DNA of 54,018 bases from NCBI GenBank assembly GCA_016215705.1, contig JACRIR010000069.1:1-54018 (forward strand). Reading direction: 5' to 3'. Position 1 is the stretch's first letter. Each line of letters opens with the position of its first letter. Positions 34,035 through 45,817 of the stretch are shown here, in pieces. The translations under genes and the position numbers were made by a program. The stretch is from Candidatus Poribacteria bacterium (lineage in GTDB: Bacteria > Abyssobacteria > SURF-5). The notes beneath the pieces were generated by a model. It did not search any database. It had not been told where the DNA came from and worked only from the letters and a program-made list of their open reading frames with translations.

Positions 34035-34222
34035 GGCAGGCGGATCGTCCCCCGGAGAAGGAATAGTGAATCATGCGCGGATGGCCGCTATGGACGAGAT
34101 ACAAGCGAAAGGCGACCGGCAGGAAGTGTAATCATCTGAGACGGGCTGACTTATACATATGGACAGGCGTCTTCCGAAATGGAAAAAATGTGAAGATTCT
34201 TCCGCGTTAATGAAATTTGCTG

Positions 34223-34250
34223 TTGCTTTTTCATGAGAATATGGTATAAT
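34223..34250 (+). promoter_or_regulatory. Sigma-70 promoter with extended -10 for the XRE gene
   Basis: TTGCTT (34223-34228), a 16-base spacer, and TGGTATAAT with a perfect TATAAT at 34245-34250. A GAGGGG ribosome site and the ATG follow. Confidence 0.75.
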
Positions 34251-34282
34251 GTCGGCTGATTTGACAAGAGGAGAGGGGAAAT

Positions 34283-34687
34283 ATGTCCATCGGAAAAATA
34301 ATCAGGAAGCGACGGCAGGAAATAGGGATGAAGGCGAATGAGTTGGCCCAGCGGATTAATGTGAGCCAGAGTTTCTTGAGCAACATCGAGAACGATCTCA
34401 AAATACCGCGTTTCTTGCTGCTTCACAAGATAGCGTCCGAGCTCAAAATGAGTCTGGCGAGCTTTGATGACATTGAAGGTGAAGGCGCCAGTGTGTTCGC
34501 CAAAGGAACAAAGGGCTCCCGGCGGGAATTCTCAATTCTCCGTGACCCCGCATTTGCGCCCATGTTCGAGAAAGATGACATGGGCAAGCTTTCCGCGCTT
34601 GCAAAGAAGGAACTTGCCGAGTTCTACAGAGACGTAAAGTCGTTCGACACCGAGAAACGGAATCCGGACGGAACTGTGAAGGACTAG
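34283..34687 (+). CDS. XRE family transcriptional regulator
   Basis: A 134-residue regulator with an N-terminal Cro/C1-type helix-turn-helix (about 1-70): SIGKIIRKRRQEIGMKANEL, then RINVSQSFLSNIENDLKIPR, LLHKIASELKM. The C-terminal half is a polar region with an FAKGTKGSRREFSILRD segment and no known domain. A strong promoter precedes it, and the next gene, 18 bases after its stop, codes an ImmA/IrrE-like protein. In such pairs (for example ImmR/ImmA of Bacillus ICEBs1) the peptidase removes the repressor; here that is an inference by analogy. Confidence 0.88.
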   Translation: MSIGKIIRKRRQEIGMKANELAQRINVSQSFLSNIENDLKIPRFLLLHKIASELKMSLASFDDIEGEGASVFAKGTKGSRREFSILRDPAFAPMFEKDDMGKLSALAKKELAEFYRDVKSFDTEKRNPDGTVKD

Positions 34688-34705
34688 AGGGGGAAGTGGC
34701 GGGCC

Positions 34706-35248
34706 ATGCTCTACGAGATGCTGGAAAAAGTGGAACAAGGGACCGATTTCGGTTTCAACAAGCGGCCGCTCGGTTATGGTGATTTCAAGCGCATCTGCAG
34801 GAAGAGTCAGATTTGCGTCAAAGAAAAGCCTTTGCTGAGCGAACTGAAAGGCATCTTCACATGGTACGGCGAGAACCCGTATGTCTGCGTGAACTCACGG
34901 TTGCCGGAGCGCGAACGCACCTATGTTGCCTTTTGCGAGCTTGGCCATTTCCTGCTTCACGACAAGACGAACCACTTTTTTACCAAGATGCAGGACAAAT
35001 GCGAACTGGGCGAGATGGAGTATCAGACGCACGTGTTCGCTTCTCTTTGCGTCGTTCCTACGGCTGACCTGGTGGAGATATTCAATCGTCGGCGGGGGCA
35101 GGGGAAGCCGATGAATTTCCGCTATCTTTGCGAGTTGTCCGAGTTGTACAATACGACGTTCCCGATCATTGATTCGAGGCTGCGCATCTTTTACGACTAT
35201 ATCTTCGCCCGTCCCGACATTCTCGGGCGCGGGGCGTGGCCGGTCTGA
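34706..35248 (+). CDS. ImmA/IrrE-like protein with Cys in place of the first metal-binding His
   Basis: A 180-residue protein with the ImmA/IrrE layout: a strand-helix start (FKRICRKSQICVKEKPLLSE), NPYVCVNSRLPERERTYVAF, the active-site helix, and EYQTHVFASLCVVPTADLVE, which corresponds to the third-ligand helix. The usual HExxH is CELGH here (C77, E78, H81), so one zinc-binding His is replaced by Cys. Cys can bind zinc, so activity is possible but unusual. The C-terminal end (FPIIDSRLRIFYDYIF) is unassigned. It is paired with the XRE gene upstream. It converges with the DUF4340 gene, only 8 bases apart. Confidence 0.78.
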   Translation: MLYEMLEKVEQGTDFGFNKRPLGYGDFKRICRKSQICVKEKPLLSELKGIFTWYGENPYVCVNSRLPERERTYVAFCELGHFLLHDKTNHFFTKMQDKCELGEMEYQTHVFASLCVVPTADLVEIFNRRRGQGKPMNFRYLCELSELYNTTFPIIDSRLRIFYDYIFARPDILGRGAWPV

Positions 35249-35256
35249 GCCATTTT

Positions 35257-36993
35257 TCAAAACTTCTCAAGCCATCTCGATAAAGCAAGCGCCTCTATTT
35301 CCATCACTTGTTTGTCGTCTGCGCCCTGCACATAATAAATCCCCTTTTCGGGCGCGTGCTTTCCGATCAACAATCTGACCGGTTTTTTTTCGTCGGCTGT
35401 CCATAACTTGATTAGGCGCGTGGGAGAGTCAAAGCCGTAGGTTTTATCGTTCTTTGCTGCCGCTGTGACAGCCCTATACTTCAAATCGCGCAAATCCCAG
35501 AGGAACTGATCGGCATCATATGGCTCCATCTTCAGAGAACCCGGAACTTTCCATCCTGTGCCTTTCCGCTTTATGACGAACGACTTGTCTTTTGTGGTGA
35601 CCTCGATCTTCTGTATCGCAGCGGGATCAAACGCAAGCACCGACTTGTCTCTTAGATCCTCCGGCTTGATCGACAACTTTGCCAGAAGTTGTTCGCTGAC
35701 AGTCGAGAGGTCGGTCAACCGGCTCGTCTTTGCATAGACTTCGGACTTTCCCTCAAGCTTGGATAGCGAGAGCTGAGCCAGCGTCCCGTTATTCTTGTCC
35801 GACAGAGTAAGTTGCACCAACGGATTCGCCAGGACCGCTTCAACCGGTTTTGACTCGCTTGCTTTCAGGAAGCGGGCGGCTTTCACCTCGAGCAGATCAG
35901 AAAGCAGCGTTTCCGCTTTCTCCTTGTCGGCTTTGCCTGTCTGCGGCTCAACGAGCCGCCATTCTCCGGAACTCTCCGACGACCGCTCGAGCTCGATTCG
36001 TCCGTTGCGTTGGTCAATCCGAAGGCGCGCAACGGCAGCCGTGTCAAACCGCGCAAGGTGTTTGTCCCGCCAGTCACCCACGTTCGCGGATAGCTGTTTG
36101 ATCATCTCGGAGCTAAGCTCGAATACTTGTCGCTGCCCATCCCGGCGCGCATAGATTGCGGATGCATCGACCCCCGTTTCCTTGCCCAGCAGAAGCGCCT
36201 TTTTGCCGTCGGAAAATGCAAGTTCTATCCGGCCTCGAGGGCTCGAAAGACCGTACTTGTCCATGTCCGGCGCTTCCTCCTCGACAAATTTTTGAGCTCG
36301 CGCATACTTGACGGAGTCGAGCAGAGTTCGGATTCTGTCGCTGTCAGCCGGATGTTTCTCAGGCGTTGTCATTTGCCAGTCGTCTTTGGGCACGGCCTCG
36401 AACATGAAAACCTTATCGCCCAGCGACACAGCAAGGCCTTTCACGTCAGGCACGGCGAAATCGAACACCGATTTGTCGCGCAAATCAAAAAGCGTCCTGT
36501 CGATTGAGGCTTTCACCGAAGCCGCGACGGTGTAGACTTTTTGGTCTTCGGCCTTTTTGGCATAAAGGTTGGCGCCGTCGGGGGTGGCCGCCCCCAGCAA
36601 CAATTTGCCAATGTCTCCATGAGTTCCTTGAATCTCGATTCCCATCTCGGGCTCGCCCAGGCCGAAGGGCTTAAGGTCAGTCTGAGCCCCTAACTCGCGC
36701 TCGTATTTCAGTTCCGACAGCGCGCGCAGAGCCTGCTCGACGGTCTTTTGTTCAGCGGGAGCGGCAATTGGCTCTCGTATGACCCATTTGTCGCCCTTTT
36801 TCTCTGCGAGAATTGTCTCGCCCGCCTTCTTAAGAACCAGAGCCGTTGCATCCTCAAGTTTGAAGGGCAGGAGAAGCTTTCCCTGCTTCTCGCTCTCCTC
36901 ACGTGACGCCTTGCCTTTGTACTCATAGAAGTAATAAGAACCGGCAAGCGCTAGAAACAACAAGAACAAGACGAGCGTGCGTTTGTAACTCAC
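35257..36993 (-). CDS. DUF4340 domain protein of a Gld-type ABC cluster
   Basis: A 578-residue protein with a single N-terminal membrane anchor (RTLVLFLLFLALAGSYYFYE) and a large extracytoplasmic part of repeated DUF4340-like units. Each has a beta-strand pattern such as VKTDKSFVIKRKGTGWKVPG and an LRDKSV block (FDLRDKSVFDF, PEDLRDKSVLAFDP). DUF4340 proteins accompany GldG-like auxiliary proteins of ABC transporters in many phyla. The start overlaps the end of the GldG-like gene by 4 bases, so it is the last gene of the four-gene row. The substrate is unknown. Confidence 0.88.
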   Translation of the reverse strand: MSYKRTLVLFLLFLALAGSYYFYEYKGKASREESEKQGKLLLPFKLEDATALVLKKAGETILAEKKGDKWVIREPIAAPAEQKTVEQALRALSELKYERELGAQTDLKPFGLGEPEMGIEIQGTHGDIGKLLLGAATPDGANLYAKKAEDQKVYTVAASVKASIDRTLFDLRDKSVFDFAVPDVKGLAVSLGDKVFMFEAVPKDDWQMTTPEKHPADSDRIRTLLDSVKYARAQKFVEEEAPDMDKYGLSSPRGRIELAFSDGKKALLLGKETGVDASAIYARRDGQRQVFELSSEMIKQLSANVGDWRDKHLARFDTAAVARLRIDQRNGRIELERSSESSGEWRLVEPQTGKADKEKAETLLSDLLEVKAARFLKASESKPVEAVLANPLVQLTLSDKNNGTLAQLSLSKLEGKSEVYAKTSRLTDLSTVSEQLLAKLSIKPEDLRDKSVLAFDPAAIQKIEVTTKDKSFVIKRKGTGWKVPGSLKMEPYDADQFLWDLRDLKYRAVTAAAKNDKTYGFDSPTRLIKLWTADEKKPVRLLIGKHAPEKGIYYVQGADDKQVMEIEALALSRWLEKF

Positions 36994-38375
36994 GGATGCC
37001 TGCTCCTCTTCAAGAAGACGTAAATGCCGACGAATAGCACGATGCCGGGCAACACTATGACCGGCAAGAAGAACAACATTTTCGCGTCTGAAGGCGTCAG
37101 GACGATGGGCGAGAATTTGGTCTGTTTGGGCGGGATTGCAATCAATGTTTCCTCTCTGCCGAGCCAGTAGATCGCGTTCATGAACAAGTCAGCGTTGGCC
37201 TGAAGATTGACTCTTCCGTTTGTCATGAAATCGGAATCACCAAAAGCAACCACTGCGCCGGCAGCGGGCTCACCTGACTCTTCGGTTTTCTTCTCGACCG
37301 GTTCGAGCTCGGAAACAGCAGCGAGCGTGACGGGGCCTGGTAGGTCCTTGCCGGCGTCGAAAGCGGCCTTGTTTTGCCTCAACCCCGCGAGGTCGGTTTC
37401 AGCCCAACTGCCCTCGCCGCTTTTTGCAAGCCACGTCGCATGGGCGCCCTGCGCCTCGCGCGTGGAAACGGAGCGAGCAAGCGGGAAGAATGCCGCCACC
37501 TGCATGTTCTTCGTGATAGGATGCTCGGAGTACGCGGTCAGGAGCGGAGTGAAATAGTCTCCGGCGAAAAGCCTGCTCAAACGGTCGATCACGACGTCGT
37601 TGCCCAAGACTATCCCGTAATTCTCGAGGAACGGCTTGAGCGCGGGCGCCGTCTCCGGATCGACGAGGAAGAATACCCTTCCGCCGGCCTTGACGTATTG
37701 CTGGATGGAATCCAGTTCCGCCGCCAGCAGGTCCTTTTGCGGTCCTGCCACGACAAGCGTTGCGCAGTCGTCCGGTATTTTTTCAGCCCGCATGAGCATA
37801 AGCGGCCTTGGCTCATAGTTCTTGTCCTCGAGCAGCTTCTTGACGATGCCCAACCCATTCTCTTCGTTATCATCCAACGCTTTCTCACCGTGGCCGGTCA
37901 GGAAGTATACGATTTTCTTCTTTCCGCGTGTAACCTTTATAAGGGCATTCGTGAGTTGTTCTTCATCGAGTGTCGTCAGGGTTTCTCGCCCTTTTTCGCC
38001 TTCAAGAAAAGCCACGGGCGGCCTGTGGCGGCGGATATCGTATTGGTTGGCGAGATTCGGGTTGAGATCGGGGTCAACGATATTGACGTCCAGCATTTTC
38101 GATTCGCGCATATATAGGTCCAGCAACTGCTTCAGTCCTTCGTATGATGGGTCGCCTTTCTGGATAAAGGTCGTGATCTTTATCTTTTCTTTCAGGTCTC
38201 GCAGAACGTTTAGGCTCTGTTCCGAAAGGCTGTGCCGTTTGTTCGCAGTGAAATCTTTGCGCCAGTTGTGCCGATATGAGAACGCTTCGGCAATGCCGAT
38301 TATGAGGATGACAAGCGCGACGGCTGCCACAGTATTGATCCCATAGCGCGTTGAGAGTCGGAGTCGCGAATTCAT
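36990..38375 (-). CDS. GldG-like ABC transporter auxiliary protein
   Basis: A 461-residue protein of the GldG / ABC-type uncharacterised transport family. An N-terminal membrane segment (INTVAAVALVILIIGIAEAF) is followed by a domain with NVLRDLKEKIKITTFIQKGD, and VDPDLNPNLANQYDIRRHRP. The ITRG-type region is KVTRGKKKIVYFLTGHGEKA (typical of the family). Further on are YVKAGGRVFFLVDPETAPAL and LLTAYSEHPITKNMQ. A C-terminal membrane segment (FFLPVIVLPGIVLFVGIYVF) precedes KRSRHP. It lies three bases after the permease gene and overlaps the DUF4340 gene. In Flavobacterium GldF/G/A supports gliding, but this family is far wider than gliding bacteria. Confidence 0.9.
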   Translation of the reverse strand: MNSRLRLSTRYGINTVAAVALVILIIGIAEAFSYRHNWRKDFTANKRHSLSEQSLNVLRDLKEKIKITTFIQKGDPSYEGLKQLLDLYMRESKMLDVNIVDPDLNPNLANQYDIRRHRPPVAFLEGEKGRETLTTLDEEQLTNALIKVTRGKKKIVYFLTGHGEKALDDNEENGLGIVKKLLEDKNYEPRPLMLMRAEKIPDDCATLVVAGPQKDLLAAELDSIQQYVKAGGRVFFLVDPETAPALKPFLENYGIVLGNDVVIDRLSRLFAGDYFTPLLTAYSEHPITKNMQVAAFFPLARSVSTREAQGAHATWLAKSGEGSWAETDLAGLRQNKAAFDAGKDLPGPVTLAAVSELEPVEKKTEESGEPAAGAVVAFGDSDFMTNGRVNLQANADLFMNAIYWLGREETLIAIPPKQTKFSPIVLTPSDAKMLFFLPVIVLPGIVLFVGIYVFLKRSRHP

Positions 38376-38378
38376 CGA

Positions 38379-39161
38379 TCACGCCTTCCCTTTCCATTTA
38401 GTGACTTCCAAGGAACGGAGCGTCAAGAACATGAACAGTATCACGAAGTTCAGGTAGTATACGAGGTCGCGAGTGTTCAAAACCCCGCGCGCGAAATTCT
38501 CCATGTGGTTGAAAAGGGAGAGGTCGGTCAGGACGGTATTGTAGGGCGGCGGCACGCTGTCCTCCGTCGCCCCGAGAAGCCAGAACAGGAGCAACAGGCC
38601 GTAGCTGGTCGCAACGGCGATGATCTGGTTCTCCGTCATTGACGAAATGAACATGCCGACGGAAACAAAAGCGGCTCCGCTCAGGAGCAGGCCGACGTAC
38701 CCCATCACGACACTTGCCGTCTCGGGGTTCGACAGTTTTGCGGTCAGCGCCGGATACAGAAGCGTCAGGGCGATCATGCAAGCGTAAACGATGAAGCAGG
38801 CGAGGAGTTTCGAGAGGGCGACTTCAATATCGCGCACAGGGTACGTGAGAAGAAGCTCGATGGCGCCCGACTTCTTATCTTCGGAGAAAGACCGCATCGT
38901 TAGCATGGGGATAACGAACAAGGAAAGAAAGCTTATGGTGTAGAATATCGGCTCCAATACCTGCTCGGTGACGTTGATTTCATACTGCTGCATCATGTAT
39001 GGGTTTCTCGAGACTTCAAGCGAATACTGGTAGAAGAAAGAAAACCTGAGCCAGAAAATGACGCCAGTCACGACAAGGAAGACCGTGATGACGGCGTAGG
39101 CGATCGGCGATTGGAAATACGAACGCAGTTCCCTCTGAGTCAACGTCAGGATATTCCTCAT
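38379..39161 (-). CDS. ABC-2 type permease (GldF-like)
   Basis: A 260-residue integral membrane protein with six membrane segments, for example IAYAVITVFLVVTGVIFWLR and IIAVATSYGLLLLFWLLGAT. The signature FFTISFLSLFVIPMLTMRSF-like block (residues IFYTISFLSLFVIPMLTM) and EDKKSGAIELLLTYPV is typical of ABC-2 permeases of the GldF and NosY type. The start is the ATG at 39159-39161, with GGGGGAGG upstream and an ATGA overlap with the ATPase stop; a longer upstream frame overlaps the ATPase and is not supported. Between the ATPase and GldG-like genes. Confidence 0.92.
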   Translation of the reverse strand: MRNILTLTQRELRSYFQSPIAYAVITVFLVVTGVIFWLRFSFFYQYSLEVSRNPYMMQQYEINVTEQVLEPIFYTISFLSLFVIPMLTMRSFSEDKKSGAIELLLTYPVRDIEVALSKLLACFIVYACMIALTLLYPALTAKLSNPETASVVMGYVGLLLSGAAFVSVGMFISSMTENQIIAVATSYGLLLLFWLLGATEDSVPPPYNTVLTDLSLFNHMENFARGVLNTRDLVYYLNFVILFMFLTLRSLEVTKWKGKA

Positions 39162-40099
39162 TGCTCCACCTCCCCCTCTTCTGCCGTCGCCCTGATGAAG
39201 ATGTCCTCCAGGCTCAGGCCCTCCGGCCGGAGCTCTATAAGTTCCCATCCGCTGCCGACGACAAGCGCCGAAATCCCGGGCCGAGGGTCAGCGCCCGGCT
39301 TGAAACTGACATCGAGGCGCACGCCGGTGGCCGTGCGTTGCAGTTCGGCTACCTTCCCGACCCCCTCAACGCTCGATATGGCGGCGACGACTTTCTCCGG
39401 CGGACCGTTGACACCCAGAGTGATTCGCATTTGCCGGCCCGTGTGCAGGTTGCTGATAGAGTCTTTCGCTACAATTCGGCCCTCATTGATTATGGCGACG
39501 CTATCGCATATCATGCTCACCTCGGGAAGGATATGGGTGCTCAGGATTATCGTTCTCTTGCCGGCCAAACTTCGGATGAGATTCCGAATCTCGACGATTT
39601 GTTTTGGATCAAGTCCAACGGTGGGTTCGTCCAGGATCAGCACTTCGGGGTCGTTGAGCAGCGCCTGTGCGAGGCCGACCCGCTGAGTATAACCGCGGGA
39701 GAGTTTGCCGATAATTCTGCCGGAGACATCGTGAAGCCCGCAGTTGGTCTTGACTTCGTCAATCTTGGTTTTTCTGGAGCGCGAGGGGACTCCCTTCAAC
39801 CTGGCGACAAAATCCAGGTAGCAATCGACGGTCATGTCTTTGTAGATGGGCACACGCTCGGGGAGGTAGCCGATTCTTTTGCGCACTTCGAGCGATTGCG
39901 TGAACACGTCGAATCCTCCCACGCGGACCGTTCCGCTCGTGGCAGGAATAAAGCAGGTCAGGATACGCATCGTGGTGGTTTTGCCGGCGCCGTTCGGGCC
40001 GAGGAACCCGAGCACTTCGCCGCGCTCTACCGTGAACGAAACGTCCCTGATGGCCGGTGTCTGCCCATAATATTTTGTCAGGTGTTCCACCTCAATCAT
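39158..40099 (-). CDS. ABC transporter ATP-binding protein (GldA-like)
   Basis: A 313-residue ABC ATPase and the first gene of its row. Walker A is FLGPNGAGKTTTMR (about 32-45), the signature loop LSRGYTQRVGLAQALLNDPE, Walker B VLILDEPTVGLDP, and the His switch ILSTHILPEV; all look complete. After residue 220 a C-terminal extension contains the FKPGADPRPGISALVVGSGW and LRPEGLSLEDIFIRATAEEG blocks of the GldA/NatA-type exporters. A TTCTTAGGAGG ribosome site at 40111-40121 precedes the ATG; this site forms part of a repeat. Expected to drive export with the ABC-2 permease next to it. Confidence 0.95.
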   Translation of the reverse strand: MIEVEHLTKYYGQTPAIRDVSFTVERGEVLGFLGPNGAGKTTTMRILTCFIPATSGTVRVGGFDVFTQSLEVRKRIGYLPERVPIYKDMTVDCYLDFVARLKGVPSRSRKTKIDEVKTNCGLHDVSGRIIGKLSRGYTQRVGLAQALLNDPEVLILDEPTVGLDPKQIVEIRNLIRSLAGKRTIILSTHILPEVSMICDSVAIINEGRIVAKDSISNLHTGRQMRITLGVNGPPEKVVAAISSVEGVGKVAELQRTATGVRLDVSFKPGADPRPGISALVVGSGWELIELRPEGLSLEDIFIRATAEEGEVEQ

Positions 40100-40362
40100 G
40101 AATGCGGCTCCCTCCTAAGAAGAAGGCGAAAGGGGAAAGAAAAAGAAGAAGAAATTCTTCGCTTCGTTCCTAAGAATACGTCGTGGATGCTTCCCTCGCT
40201 TCACCTTTCTTCCCCAATTAATCACGCTGAAGGCGTGATTGGGTTGCTCCTAAGAAAATCAAAAGTTGAAGGTCAAAAGTCAAAAACCGAAGCGACTCCT
40301 TTCTTCCACATGTAACCGCGCCAAGGCGCGATCAGCCGCTCCTAAGAGAATGGCAATTGGCG

Positions 40363-40409
40363 CCGATAATTTGGGGACACGATGCCGCATCGTGTCCCCA
40401 AATTATCGG
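40363..40409. repeat. GGGGACAC palindrome, copy 4
   Basis: Perfect palindrome with 23-base arms. Core GGGGACACGATGC, single central C, outer part of the arms CCGATAATTT. Confidence 0.95.
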
Positions 40410-40480
40410 GCGTGTCTTCCAGACATAACCATGTCGCATGGTGTCCCCGAATAAGTCCGGATTCCTCAAAAACATCGGAA

Positions 40481-40526
40481 AAATCCCCCCTCACCCCCCT
40501 TTGCAAGGGGGGGGCAGGGGGGATTT
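40481..40526. repeat. CCCCCC/GGGGGG inverted repeat
   Basis: AAATCCCCCC and GGGGGGATTT enclose TCACCCCCCTTTGCAAGG plus more G. Related to the elements at 25611 and 28730. Confidence 0.8.
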
Positions 40527-40592
40527 CACATTTCAAACTCAGCGTACAGGTCTCAACGTGCCGAGTCTCTTGGCGTTTCTTTGGGTTCCACC

Positions 40593-40620
40593 GTAGAGGC
40601 GCACAGCCGCGCGCCTCTAC
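40593..40620. repeat. GTAGAGGCGC hairpin downstream of groL
   Basis: Ten-base perfect arms around ACAGCCGC. It may serve as a transcription end for the groS-groL operon, read from the minus strand, but lacks a T-run. Confidence 0.7.
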
Positions 40621-40678
40621 AACAGAACGTTGAACCCATTGAAACGACGATGGTTCCTCTTATTTGATTGCGAACGGC

Positions 40679-42620
<1,942 letters not shown>

Positions 42621-43169
42621 GCCTATACTCCTTTCGCTCACCTATTCACGGTTAAACCTACCTTTGATCCCTGGCCCATGCCCGGGATCGCTTGCGATAC
42701 TCCTTACCCTCGCGCCTATTTTCTTCCTGCGTACCTCCCTTCCCTCACTTAGCATTTTCAATTACTATTCATATTCTTGTTCGAGAGCACAATACGCACT
42801 CTTACACCTTTTAGATAGAGCAATGACGATGCCAGTCCGCAATGATGCGCCATAACTGCTTTTAGCGCAATCAGATATGTACTTGACGCAAGGCGTCAAA
42901 TTTGTCGGAGATCACATTCGGGTTGCCCAAATGGCGCCTCTGAGACTGAGGTTCAGATTCCTGGAAGTCGATTCTTCTTCGGTTGGCAATTCCAATTTGA
43001 AACAAATCCAACAAGGCAGGAGTAGAATCGTCACTGGTAGGTTCGCGGCAGGTGGCGTGCTATCGCAGAATGAAACAGAAAGAGATCATACGGACTTTCC
43101 GTACCGCTTGCCCAATTGGCAAAGATACCGTTTGATGGAGGCAAGGAGTTCGCGGAGGATAATTCAAGT
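42621..43169. other. Gap upstream of groS
   Basis: About 550 bases. No clear CIRCE operator or heat-shock promoter was found. A 99-codon open frame at 42877-43176 has no ribosome site and looks unlike a gene. A weak possible promoter for groS lies on the minus strand near 42760-42800, in AT-rich sequence. Confidence 0.5.
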
Positions 43170-43854
43170 TTACTGAAGCGATTCCTTTGTCTTGCGGCGC
43201 CGTATCCTTGTCACTATCCGGATAACACACCATTTTGTGACATCGAAAAGAACGGTGCAAACAACCCCTGTTCTCAACAATCCCACGCCGACTATATCAA
43301 ATCCACCCCCAAGGATAGTGGAAGGCGCTGAGACAAGGTACATGAGGAATGCCATAGGGTAATTCAGTTTGGATTCATATATCCGCGCTATCTTGTCGTT
43401 ACGCTCTATATATTGACTCATCATGCAGTTGCCACAGCCGCTCCCCGGTCTTGCCGACTTATAGACCCGAAGCGCATCGCGCCTGTCTTCATTCTTTAGA
43501 TAAACGTTTCCGAGATACATGCGTGTCCTAAAGCCGAAACTCCCAAAGGATATTCTGTATTCTTTCTTGAATAGGGATTCGTATGTGCCGATCAAACGTT
43601 CGGCCTCGAAGAACTGTCCCTTTTCGATGGCGAGATTGACCTCCCGAATACCTTTGTCGTAAGCCACGCTCAGTCGATGGAGTTCGCGATCCTCGTCAGT
43701 TCCTGCTTCAGTCTTCTCCTCTGCGGGCTCCATATTCCGAGTCATATAAAGCAGCGAATACTCTTCTTGGTCTCCTCCGAAGCGGACCAATGAACATGCC
43801 ACGAAAATGAGCAATCGTGGCGCCAAGTACCAGATACCCTTTGTCAGGGCCTGT

Positions 43855-43862
<8 letters not shown>
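43170..43862 (-). CDS. Hypothetical protein with TPR-like helices
   Basis: A 230-residue protein that I do not recognise. A hydrophobic start (GIWYLAPRLLIFVACSLV) acts as signal or membrane anchor; then a polar helical part, LHRLSVAYDKGIREVNLAIE, EAERLIGTYESLFKKEYR, MYLGNVYLKNEDRRDALRVY, reads like two degenerate TPR units. A CGNCMMSQYI segment carries two Cys, and the C-terminal part has hydrophobic segments (YPMAFLMYLVSAPSTILGG, LLRTGVVCTVLFDVTK) that could be one or two membrane helices. It overlaps the 3' end of the sigma-54 activator gene by 8 bases, so it may be co-transcribed with it and regulated as its companion. No ribosome site decides its start. Confidence 0.55.
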
Positions 43863-45216
<1,354 letters not shown>

Positions 45217-45419
45217 TGGCTGAAGCCTCTCGCTCAAGCACTTAAACACATTGCCCGAACAACTATCGCGTAATTATAGCATAACGCAAAGTCAAAAGTC
45301 GCAGGTTATAAGTAGACAAGAAGAATCAACCCGCAAAGAGTCGCAGGCGGCGGAGAGTTCCGACCTTCAACCTTCAACTTTCGACCTTCGACCCGTGACT
45401 TTTCTTATTAGTGATTTGT

Positions 45420-45448
45420 TTGACAAATTTCTGTAGATTCGATAGAAT
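45420..45448 (+). promoter_or_regulatory. Strong sigma-70 promoter upstream of the carboxyltransferase operon
   Basis: A consensus TTGACA (45420-45425), a 17-base spacer, and TAGAAT (45443-45448), about 370 bases before the mmdA start. The gap between it and mmdA holds phrase repeats, a CGCTTTCGCGGGAATGACA element (45724-45742) and the leader below. Confidence 0.75.
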
Positions 45449-45770
45449 GAGCCCCGATAAATTGCAATCCTCGGTCCCAATCGATCAACCAACTCACCCC
45501 GGAACAGATGTGTGTTTCGTGTGCTTCTTGCTTTGATCGGAAGAGGACCATCGTGAATCAGAATCTAATCATGGGTGATCTGGGCTCCATGGCGCGAAAG
45601 ATTTTCCGCAAGCGTTCGGGACGGACATGGCGGACGATTTCCCGTCCTATCGAATTATAGAGCATACAACTGCCGCTCGAAAGAGCGGCGTTTGTCTTTC
45701 TGTGAGGAAATACTGGATTCTCGCTTTCGCGGGAATGACATGAGCCGCCAACTCCTCTGTGATTCGACCG

Positions 45771-45811
45771 CAAACCGTAAACTGTAAACCATGAACCAGC
45801 TTTCTTAGGAG
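45771..45811 (+). promoter_or_regulatory. Leader-type repeat ending in a ribosome site before mmdA
   Basis: CAAACCGTAAACTGTAAACC, ATGAACCAGCTTTC, TTAGGAG; AGGAG (45807-45811) is six bases before the ATG. Same family as 23481 and 48029. Confidence 0.65.
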
Positions 45812-45817
45812 ACACCA

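Larger units (their letters stand above)
33964..34282. other. Gap after htrA
   Basis: About 320 bases holding a perfect hairpin and the promoter for the XRE gene; no gene is seen. Confidence 0.6.
40100..40678. repeat. Repeat-filled gap between groL and the ABC cluster
   Basis: No gene is seen. Contents include AATCACGC/GCGTGATT hairpin (40218-40238), TTCTTAGGAG words on the minus strand, a GGGGACAC palindrome, a half copy of it (40429-40453), an AAATCCCCCC...GGGGGGATTT element (40481-40526) and a hairpin GTAGAGGCGC/GCGCCTCTAC (40593-40620) 58 bases after the groL stop, which could end the groL transcript. Confidence 0.75.
45250..45817. other. Gap before the carboxyltransferase gene
   Basis: About 570 bases with no gene. 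Phrase repeats (AAGTCAAAAGTCGCAGGTTA near 45290, ACCTTCAACCTTCAACTTTC near 45363), the promoter above, and a CGCTTTCGCGGGAATGACA element are seen. Confidence 0.5.

Noticed and set aside
35990-39660. Long plus-strand frames opposite the ABC cluster
   Set aside because: Shadows of the minus-strand genes, which have clear family motifs and ribosome sites.
42621-42860. CIRCE operator for groS-groL
   Set aside because: I searched for TTAGCACTC with its inverted partner and found only a short TTAGCA without an arm.
42877-43176. A 99-codon plus-strand frame upstream of groS
   Set aside because: No ribosome site and no recognisable pattern; codon use is unlike the neighbours.
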